NCBI GenBank assembly: GCA_024331125.1
Contig: JANDJI010000004.1
Location: 304,139-368,138, forward strand
Source: Nitrospira sp.
GTDB taxonomy: Bacteria; Nitrospirota; Nitrospiria; Nitrospirales; Nitrospiraceae
DNA length: 64,000 bases
Reading direction: 5' to 3'
Of the stretch, positions 49,450-55,920 are shown one piece after another. A program made the position numbers and the translations under genes. Every line of letters starts with the position of its first letter. The first letter of the stretch is position 1. The notes beneath the pieces were generated by a model. That model did not search any database. It was not told the origin of the DNA and saw only the letters and a program-made list of their open reading frames with translations.

Positions 49450-50616
49450 ATGAGCGCCGCTCCACTCAAAAAGGAACCATCGATCGATGGATCGGGCAAC
49501 CGCCGCTTCAGCTTCCAACGTTCTGGCGCACAGGAGAAGAGATCCGGAACCGTGGGAAAGCCCGGCCGTCTCACCGTCGTGCCGGCCAAGGCAGTGTCCG
49601 GTCGAAAGGACGCTCCGCTCGCAACCGAGATCCCCTGCGCTCCAGCGCGCGGAAGCTTCGCCCTCCGGAACGCCTTCGACTCTGAGAGAGAGAAGCCGGC
49701 CCAGGGAGGCTCCTCTTGTGACGTGGTCGTACTCACGGCCGACAAGGCCCTCGCCGAATACCTCCAAACAGCACTGCGCCGCGTGGGATATGCAACCTTC
49801 TGGGCCACCACGACCTGCCATGTGTTTTCAATCAGCAGGCGATTGGCCCCTTCCTTGATTCTCATGGATTGCCAAATCAGAGAATGGCCGGTGATTCGAA
49901 CGGAGCCGACGTTCAGGCGCGTGCCGCTCATAGCCGTCGTTCCTGCCGATTGCTCGTACCCGGAAGACCGTTGCCTCGAAGATTTGGCATGCGGAATCGA
50001 CGGCGTCCATCATGTGAAGGACGGCCTCCGGCTCTTGATCGCCACCGTTGATGCCCACCTGCGACGGCTGAAAGGATTCGCTCCTTCTCGGGGAATCTGT
50101 CGAGTTGGGGCCGTCGAGCTGGACGCGGACGCGCACGACCTGCAAATCGCGGGGCGGCCGGTTCGACTTTCTGCCAAACCCTTCGCCATCCTCAAGGCCC
50201 TGATGCAATCGTATCCCGCCGTATGCCGAAGAGATGAGTTGCTCGCTCGCATCTGGGGGCCCGGCTTTGCCATTGGGCCCAGGGTTCTGGACACCCATAT
50301 TCATGTCATTCGGACACTGTTGGCTCAACATTCTCAGAGTCGCTGCCATGTCGTGACCGTCCGCAAGGTCGGTTTCAAGCTTGAAATCGGGAGAGAGAGG
50401 CGCATGCTCTTCTCCCGCTCGGCCTCCGAGCAGATTCGACTCACCGGTGATGATCCCGGCTGTGTGCCCCGACATCCGGTTGAGATGGCTACCGTTGCGG
50501 CCGCGCGGCCCTTTATGTCCGTGACGAAGAAGTCCGTTCGGCCCGACAGAGGGAGACCGGCAATCGAGCAGGCTTGTCATCTATTCCGTCACCATTCACT
50601 TGGCCGAAGGAGGTAA
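49450..50616 (+). CDS. OmpR-type winged-helix regulator with degenerate receiver
   Basis: A 388-residue protein. Residues about 95-210 form a CheY-like domain (VVVLTADKALAEYLQTALRR; SLILMDCQIREW) in which the acidic pair of strand 1 is reduced to one Asp but the strand-3 Asp and the Lys (HHVKD) remain. Residues about 215-310 are an OmpR-type winged helix (LSAKPFAILKALMQSYPAV, RVLDTHIHVIRTLL, VRKVGFKLE). The first 90 residues and last 70 are unusual additions without known domain. No sensor kinase lies near. It is set between the receptor and the second chelatase gene, so it likely controls this block. Confidence 0.85.
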   Translation: MSAAPLKKEPSIDGSGNRRFSFQRSGAQEKRSGTVGKPGRLTVVPAKAVSGRKDAPLATEIPCAPARGSFALRNAFDSEREKPAQGGSSCDVVVLTADKALAEYLQTALRRVGYATFWATTTCHVFSISRRLAPSLILMDCQIREWPVIRTEPTFRRVPLIAVVPADCSYPEDRCLEDLACGIDGVHHVKDGLRLLIATVDAHLRRLKGFAPSRGICRVGAVELDADAHDLQIAGRPVRLSAKPFAILKALMQSYPAVCRRDELLARIWGPGFAIGPRVLDTHIHVIRTLLAQHSQSRCHVVTVRKVGFKLEIGRERRMLFSRSASEQIRLTGDDPGCVPRHPVEMATVAAARPFMSVTKKSVRPDRGRPAIEQACHLFRHHSLGRRR

Positions 50617-50619
50617 GTC

Positions 50620-51555
50620 ATGGGTCATCCTGTTCGTTGGCTCATCGTCCCGTTCCTGATCGCACTGTTCGCCGGAAACGGTTTTGCCGATGTCCCAGGC
50701 GCCGACGGCGCGAAAAGAGTCGGCGTGCTGCTGGTCAACCACGGTTCCCGATCCGCCACATGGCGCAATGCCTTGTTGCAATTGGAATCCTCCGTCGCTC
50801 CCTCTTTGCTGGCCATCCCCTCCGTCAAGGGAGTCAGAACGGCCTTCATGGAGTATACCGAACCCTCCATCGCCACCAGAATGAGGGAGTTCGACGCCGC
50901 CGGCTTTACCGACGTGATCATCGTGCCGGTCTTCCTTACGGTGAGCCCCCACACGTTCGACGATATCCCGACCATTCTGGGGATGAAGGAAGACCCCCGC
51001 TCCTTGCAGCAGCTCAAGATCGAAAACATTCAGCGCTATACGCCGCGAGCCCGTCCTCACCTGACCCCGCCTCTCGATTTCACCGACCTGCTCCAAAAAA
51101 ATCTGTTGAGACGGGTTTCCGCCTTGTCGAAGAATCCCGCCCGCGAGGGTCTGGTCCTTATCGGCTATGGAGACGAAACCTACGACAAGGAGTGGGTCGA
51201 GCTGTTCAACAAGGTCGCGGATTTCATCAGGGAACGCACGGGGATCGTCGGCTATTCATACGGCTGGTGCGGCCACATCGCCAATTACAACCCGGAGGAA
51301 ACGACCGCCGCGATCAACGCGGTGCTCAAGACGGCCGGCACGGCTTTGGTGATCCCCGTGCTGGTCGCGCATGATGAGATGTTTCAGATCAAGATCATCG
51401 GCGACGGCATCGCCAGGGTTCCCGACAACAAGCGTCGTGTCGTCTACAAACCGGACGCGATTCTTCCCGATCCCGACGTCGAGCGGTGGGTTATCACTGT
51501 CACTCGGGAGTATGTCGAGAAGATCCAGGGGGAGGTGTCGCAAGCCAAGCGATGA
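50620..51555 (+). CDS. Exported chelatase-fold (CbiX/CbiK-like) protein
   Basis: A 311-residue protein with signal peptide (cleavage near NGFA|DVPG). It holds both lobes of the class II chelatase fold: VGVLLVNHGSRSATWRNALL at the start of lobe 1 and GLVLIGYGDETYDKEWVELF at the start of lobe 2. Possible metal ligands are His in VNHGS, His in TVSPHTFDD and His in LVAHDEMFQ. Desulfovibrio has a periplasmic CbiK that chelates iron/cobalt and carries haem, which gives precedent for export. The stop overlaps the next gene by four bases. Confidence 0.85.
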   Translation: MGHPVRWLIVPFLIALFAGNGFADVPGADGAKRVGVLLVNHGSRSATWRNALLQLESSVAPSLLAIPSVKGVRTAFMEYTEPSIATRMREFDAAGFTDVIIVPVFLTVSPHTFDDIPTILGMKEDPRSLQQLKIENIQRYTPRARPHLTPPLDFTDLLQKNLLRRVSALSKNPAREGLVLIGYGDETYDKEWVELFNKVADFIRERTGIVGYSYGWCGHIANYNPEETTAAINAVLKTAGTALVIPVLVAHDEMFQIKIIGDGIARVPDNKRRVVYKPDAILPDPDVERWVITVTREYVEKIQGEVSQAKR

Positions 51556-52148
51556 CCATGTGGTGGAAGCGACTGGTCTCCCGACTCAACCGAGAGACAT
51601 TGGCCAGGTTGAACATGGCCGCTCACCGCGATATCGGCTACACTTGCACATCGCTAATCCTGGCGTACTGCCTTTCCGGCATCGCGGTGAATCACATCGG
51701 CGATTGGAATCCCGACTTCGTTATCACCAAACGGACGGTCTCACTGCCTCGTTCGTTGACGAAAGAACAAATCACCCCGGAGCGGATCGAGGAATTCGGT
51801 CGGCTTGTTCAAGAGAATTCTTACAAGATTTATGACTTTCCGACATCCGACCAAGTGAAAATCTATTACGACAACGCGTCTCTTCACGTGAATCTGACGA
51901 CGGGAGAAGGCACGTACGAGAAGGTCTCACGAAGACCGCTCTTGTACCAGGTCAACGCGCTTCATTTGAATCGGCTTCAAGGATGGAAGTGGATCTCCGA
52001 CGCATTCGCCCTCGTTCTGATCGTTCTGAGCCTGACGGGCTTGTTTATCCTGCGAGGAAAGTATGGGTTGGCGCGACGGGGGCGATGGTTGGTACTGGCG
52101 GGGCTGGTGCCGCCGATCGTGGCGCTCTTGATCTTTGAGATCAAGTGA
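51552..52148 (+). CDS. PepSY-associated membrane protein
   Basis: A 198-residue inner-membrane protein with three helices: residues about 28-47 (YTCTSLILAYCLSGIAVNHI), 155-172 and 178-194. A PepSY-type periplasmic domain (KIYYDNASLHVNLTTGEGTY) lies between the first two. The NALHLNRLQGWKWISDAFAL motif with a conserved His is typical of the PepSY_TM family linked to iron uptake and ferric reduction. ATG 51552 overlaps the chelatase stop (ATGA), showing translational coupling and a shared function. Confidence 0.88.
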   Translation: MTMWWKRLVSRLNRETLARLNMAAHRDIGYTCTSLILAYCLSGIAVNHIGDWNPDFVITKRTVSLPRSLTKEQITPERIEEFGRLVQENSYKIYDFPTSDQVKIYYDNASLHVNLTTGEGTYEKVSRRPLLYQVNALHLNRLQGWKWISDAFALVLIVLSLTGLFILRGKYGLARRGRWLVLAGLVPPIVALLIFEIK

Positions 52149-52169
52149 CCGCCAGCCCCCTGCCCAGTC

Positions 52170-52640
52170 TTAGCGTTTGATCTGTTCTCCGAGGTATCGA
52201 TCAAGGCCGATCTGTTCGATGGCGCGAAGCTGGGTTTCGAACCAGTCGATGTGTTCCTCGGTGTCAACGATCATGTCTTCCAATTTGTGACGGGTCGTAA
52301 AATCTCCGACGTCGGCGCAGTGGACGATGGCCTTGCGAAGCAGCTCTCCATCCTCGCGCTCGAAATCGAGATCGCCGACAAACAACTCCTGAACGGTGCG
52401 CCCCGAGACGACTGCGCCCACGCCATCCACCTCCGGCGTCCCCTCCAAGTATAGAATGTGATCCAGCAGGCCGGATGAGTGCTCGACCTCTTCGTGGACG
52501 AGACGTTCAAAGTGCTCGGACAGCCGTTCATAGCCCCACTGTTTGCACAGGGCCGCGTGCAGCATGTACTGGTGCACCGCGGTCAATTCGGCTTTCAGCA
52601 CTTGGTTCAGATACTCGACGACCCCTTCTTTGGCTTTCAT
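52170..52640 (-). CDS. bfr: Bacterioferritin subunit without the haem methionine
   Basis: A 156-residue iron-storage subunit. Compared with E. coli Bfr it keeps ferroxidase residues Glu18 ([10 protein letters not shown]), Glu51 and His54 (VHEEVEHSS) and His130 (TEEHIDW), but has Thr at position 127 and Val in place of the haem ligand Met52. It should therefore oxidise iron but not bind haem at the dimer interface by itself. It follows its paralogue by eight bases and the two probably form a mixed shell. Start ATG at 52640. Confidence 0.92.
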   Translation of the reverse strand: MKAKEGVVEYLNQVLKAELTAVHQYMLHAALCKQWGYERLSEHFERLVHEEVEHSSGLLDHILYLEGTPEVDGVGAVVSGRTVQELFVGDLDFEREDGELLRKAIVHCADVGDFTTRHKLEDMIVDTEEHIDWFETQLRAIEQIGLDRYLGEQIKR

Positions 52641-52648
52641 CGCGCGCC

Positions 52649-53125
52649 TCAGGATTCTTTCTTGATCTGCTCGGCCAGATAGTTCGCAAGCCCCACTTGC
52701 TTGATGGTTTCCATCTGCGTTTCGATCCAATCGATGTGGCTATCGACGTCCTTGGCCATATCTTCGAGCATGTGGCGAGTGGTGAAATCGCCCGCCTTCG
52801 TGCAATGCACGATGCCTTCACTCAACAGCGTCAACATCTCCTGCTCAACCTTCAGATCCAACTTGAGCTGTTCGGGCACCGTTTCGCCGACGTCCACCTT
52901 GTTCATCCGCTGCACGTTGGGAACGCCCTCCAAATAGAGAATGTGACCGATCAAGTCGTCGGCGTCTTTCATTTCATCGATGCTGCGACTGCGGATTTTG
53001 TGGTAAAGCCGTTCATACCCCCAATTTTCACACATCTTGGCGTGGACAAAATACTGATTGATGGCCGTCAGATTCGCCGTAAGAATTTTGTTCAGCAAGT
53101 TGACGACGCCTTCTTTGGCTTTCAT
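52649..53125 (-). CDS. bfr: Bacterioferritin subunit with the haem methionine
   Basis: A 158-residue paralogue. It has the haem ligand methionine (SIDEMKDADD, equal to Met52) and Glu51, but Asp replaces the ferroxidase His54 and Val stands at position 127. So it can bind haem but its ferroxidase centre is impaired. This complements the partner gene downstream. It is first in the pair; a strong Fur-box palindrome lies 84 bases upstream of its start. Confidence 0.93.
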   Translation of the reverse strand: MKAKEGVVNLLNKILTANLTAINQYFVHAKMCENWGYERLYHKIRSRSIDEMKDADDLIGHILYLEGVPNVQRMNKVDVGETVPEQLKLDLKVEQEMLTLLSEGIVHCTKAGDFTTRHMLEDMAKDVDSHIDWIETQMETIKQVGLANYLAEQIKKES

Positions 53126-53208
53126 GTGATCTCCCTCCCTTCACCGGCCTGGATCGCGATCGGAACGCCGATTTCTTCATTTGCGTGCATTCGGCGTCAT
53201 TTTCTTTT

Positions 53209-53228
53209 GATAATGTCTCATTATTATC
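53209..53228. promoter_or_regulatory. Fur box upstream of the bacterioferritin pair
   Basis: GATAATG / CATTAT separated by TCT and followed by TATC, close to the classical GATAATGATAATCATTATC consensus. It lies between the divergent bfr pair (minus strand) and the AmoE/AmoD-like genes (plus strand), nearer the bfr start. Confidence 0.8.
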
Positions 53229-53288
53229 GCTTTTCGACTTTCCGTCAACTCGCGTGGAGCGCCGCTTTTGAGAGGAGATCTCGATTTC

Positions 53289-53307
53289 ATCGAGAGTGAT
53301 TCTCGAT
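53289..53307. promoter_or_regulatory. Second palindrome in the bfr / amoE intergenic region
   Basis: A perfect inverted repeat ATCGAGA / TCTCGAT with GTGAT between. Its core GAGAGTGATTCTC is close to a Fur-type GAGAATGATTCTC sequence. It is 182 bases before the first AmoE/AmoD-like gene, so it may carry iron or copper control for that side. The rest of 53126-53490 holds no gene. Confidence 0.55.
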
Positions 53308-53490
53308 CTTATCCCCTATTTCACGTCGGGGAATCGCCGAACCCTGCCGACTTCAAATACCCGCCCAGTGACCTATCCTCTTCTTTGACGTCATCGCATC
53401 CCCCCACGACACTCTTGAAAGAGCCTGTTACAGGATGGTAAGTTCCCCATGCTGATAATGCCTGCTTAAAACCGCTCGAGGCAGAGTGTC

Positions 53491-54072
53491 ATGATCCGAC
53501 AAATCGGACGGGCAGCCGTGGTTGCGCTTCTTACCGTTGCCGGGTTGTCTCCGGAAATAGTCGGGGCCCATGGAAAGGTGGAGCTCGAAGACGATATCTG
53601 TGTGCGCCGCTTGGGAGGCAGCATGGTGCACCTCAGCGCCTACCAACCGCAATGGGCCCCCAAAACCGAATACTGCACCGAAATTCCCGATGAAGGAGAT
53701 ACCTTCCTCGTCATCGATCTCATAGACCCCAATCTTCGCGCCATGCCGATCGGTGTCCAGATTATCAAGGCATCAAGCGCGGCTCCAAAAGATGAAGAGG
53801 GGCAAACCGTCGCCTACTGGAAACCGACCGCCCATCCTGACGGAGTCGTGCGGGGCGAAGCAAATTTGGAAAAAGGTCTGTACAAACTCATCGTGACGGC
53901 GGAGGGGCTCAGCCCTTCGTATTACATCCTGCGAGTTCAGCAAGTCGACTACTCCCAATTCAGTCGCAAAGCCATGGGACCGATCGTCGTGCTGCTGGTG
54001 CTGGCCGTCATTGTGTACGAATTCTCAAAAACCGGGCGGCTGCGCAATTGGTGGGCTTCTCGCCGAACTTAA
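53491..54072 (+). CDS. amoE: AmoE/AmoD-like exported protein 1
   Basis: A 193-residue protein with a signal peptide, a periplasmic domain and one C-terminal membrane helix (GPIVVLLVLAVIVYEF) with a basic cytoplasmic tail. If the signal is cut at VGA, the mature protein begins His-Gly-Lys. It shares with the two following proteins the frame HG....D.C...........YQP......YC.EIP. The place beside amoCAB and copCD and this topology fit the AmoE/AmoD (PmoD-related) group of copper-linked accessory proteins; the name is inference from context. It is the most divergent of the three, hence amoE. Confidence 0.72.
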   Translation: MIRQIGRAAVVALLTVAGLSPEIVGAHGKVELEDDICVRRLGGSMVHLSAYQPQWAPKTEYCTEIPDEGDTFLVIDLIDPNLRAMPIGVQIIKASSAAPKDEEGQTVAYWKPTAHPDGVVRGEANLEKGLYKLIVTAEGLSPSYYILRVQQVDYSQFSRKAMGPIVVLLVLAVIVYEFSKTGRLRNWWASRRT

Positions 54073-54141
54073 GAAAATCCGTGTGGCATTCATCCACCAC
54101 AATACTTATCGCTTTTATCTCTTCAGAAGAGGATTTTACAT

Positions 54142-54735
54142 ATGAGGTGGCCTGACTTTCTGAGATTCATCGCTGGTTCAGTCGCGTTTGTGTTTCTAAG
54201 CGGAGCGCCGCTGTCGACCGAAGTGCGCGCGCATGGCGGGCTCTCTATGGCCGAAGACATGTGCAAATTGACCGTCGGCCCTTACATGATGCACTTCACC
54301 GGCTATCAACCGACCAGCACTCAAGAGAAGCAGTTCTGCGAAGATATTCCTGCGACCGGAGAGACGGTCGTGGTATTGGATTATATCGAGCAGGAGCTCC
54401 GCGGCCTTCCCACGGAGGTGCGAATCATCAAGGACACGGGCTCCGAAGACAATCTGGAGGCGATCACGATCTTGCACCTGCCACCTAAAGTCTATCCCAA
54501 CGGCTCGATCAACTTCACTTACAACTTTGAGCAACCCGGTAAATTCGTGGGTATTGTGACCGTCGGAGAGGACCCGAAGTATGTTTCCCGCTTTCCTTTT
54601 TCCGTGGGAGAACTGAACGTCGCCTCCAAGTTATTGAACATTTATATGGTTCCCGTCGTGGCTCTTTTGCTCGTCGGAGCGATTTTTTTCTTCGTCCGCG
54701 ATCGCCGTAAGCCGGCACAGGCTGCGGTGTCTTAA
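54142..54735 (+). CDS. amoD: AmoD-like exported protein 2
   Basis: A 197-residue paralogue: signal peptide cut near EVRA, mature start His-Gly-Gly, conserved pieces EDMCKLTVGPYMMHF, GYQP, QFCEDIPATGET and YNFEQPGKFVGIVTVG, then one C-terminal helix (YMVPVVALLLVGAIFFFV) and RDRRK tail. Two cysteines, 25 residues apart, and His in MMHF are candidate copper ligands or a disulfide. Close relative of the next gene, with which it shares the PGKF segment. AmoD naming follows topology and location. Confidence 0.75.
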   Translation: MRWPDFLRFIAGSVAFVFLSGAPLSTEVRAHGGLSMAEDMCKLTVGPYMMHFTGYQPTSTQEKQFCEDIPATGETVVVLDYIEQELRGLPTEVRIIKDTGSEDNLEAITILHLPPKVYPNGSINFTYNFEQPGKFVGIVTVGEDPKYVSRFPFSVGELNVASKLLNIYMVPVVALLLVGAIFFFVRDRRKPAQAAVS

Positions 54736-54845
54736 GGGAGTCATTCTGCCGCGACGAAGCAATTCTTCTTGTAGCCGATGGGATTGGGACCGTTTGCTTT
54801 TAGTTGAACAATAGGTTTGGAATTTTGAGAACTTTGAGGACTTTT

Positions 54846-55436
54846 ATGCGACTCGTAAAAAATCCATTGCGTGTGCTCATGGGCCTGGCCATCCTGATAC
54901 TAAGCATGCCATTCGAGGCATTCGCGCAGCACGGCCATGAACTCGCCGCGGACACCTGCGTGCTCCACATGGGACCCTACAAGCTATACTTCAACAGCTA
55001 CCAGCCGGACATTTATCACGACAGGCAATTTTGTCAGGAGATTCCCGGAACCGGCAATACGGTCTTGGTCTTTGATTTTGTCGAACAGGAGCTTCGCTCC
55101 ATCCCCGTTGAAGTTCGAATCATTCGGGACATGGGCCCCGGCCAAAACATCGAAGCCGCCACCCTTGTCCACCTCCCCCCGAAAATTTATCCGACCGGAT
55201 CGATCGACGTGAAGTACAATTTCGATCAACCCGGCAAATTCATCGGACTGGTCTCGATCGGAGACAAACAGGAACACCTCTCGCGCTTTGGGTTTTCAAT
55301 CGGTGAAACGGGAGCCATCTCGCACCTCACGCACTACCTGGTGATTTTTGTCCCACTTGCCGTCGCCATTGCCATCGCCGTGTTTTATACGCTTCGCGAT
55401 CGTCGCAAATCCTCGGCCCCCGTCGTATCCTCATAG
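54846..55436 (+). CDS. amoD: AmoD-like exported protein 3
   Basis: A 196-residue paralogue. I start it at the ATG at 54846, which has GAGGA ahead, rather than a TTG at 54804. Signal cleavage near EAFAQ would leave His-Gly-His at the N-terminus. Conserved pieces are ADTCVLHMGPYKLYF, SYQP, QFCQEIPGTGNTV and YNFDQPGKFIGLVSIG; the C-terminal helix is followed by RDRRK as in protein 2. The His of MMHF is Tyr here, but a His occurs in VLHMG. Tandem duplication of proteins 2 and 3 is evident. Confidence 0.76.
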   Translation: MRLVKNPLRVLMGLAILILSMPFEAFAQHGHELAADTCVLHMGPYKLYFNSYQPDIYHDRQFCQEIPGTGNTVLVFDFVEQELRSIPVEVRIIRDMGPGQNIEAATLVHLPPKIYPTGSIDVKYNFDQPGKFIGLVSIGDKQEHLSRFGFSIGETGAISHLTHYLVIFVPLAVAIAIAVFYTLRDRRKSSAPVVSS

Positions 55437-55500
55437 GCCGTCTTGTCTGTTGCTGGTGCATCTTGCGCCGAGAAGCGTGGCCGCGATGGAGACATGAACA

Positions 55501-55920
55501 ATGATGGTACAAGCACGGAGAGTTCACACGTTGTCGATGATCGTTCTGGCGATCGTGACCATGGCGATGATGACGGGCGTCGCCGTTCCACCTGCTCATG
55601 CGCATTCAAAATTAGTGAAGTCCGAACCACCGCAACGGGCCGTGCTGAGCAAATCGCCAGAGCATGTGCGGCTGTGGTTTAACGAAGAGATCGAAGGCGA
55701 CTATGCAACGCTCGTCGTTCTTGACTCGGCAAAACACCCTGTGACCGACCTCAAACCTCATGTTGCTCAGGACGACGCCAAATCCATCGTCCTGCCGCTG
55801 CCGGAACTTCAACCTGGAAAGTATTCCGTGAAGTTTCGCGTCCTGTCGGTGGACGGGCATGTGGTGGAGTCTTCCTTCGATTTCGTCGTTAAAGATAAGG
55901 ATAAAGTGCACGGGAAATGA
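55501..55920 (+). CDS. copC: Periplasmic copper-binding protein CopC
   Basis: A 139-residue CopC-family protein. The signal peptide is cut after AHA, leaving His-Ser-Lys, so the N-terminal histidine can form the Cu(II) histidine-brace site together with the conserved DGHVVES histidine. Other family marks are SEPPQRAVLSKSPEHVRLWF. It passes copper to CopD, encoded next with an ATGA overlap. Copper supply for the monooxygenase is the likely role. Confidence 0.94.
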   Translation: MMVQARRVHTLSMIVLAIVTMAMMTGVAVPPAHAHSKLVKSEPPQRAVLSKSPEHVRLWFNEEIEGDYATLVVLDSAKHPVTDLKPHVAQDDAKSIVLPLPELQPGKYSVKFRVLSVDGHVVESSFDFVVKDKDKVHGK

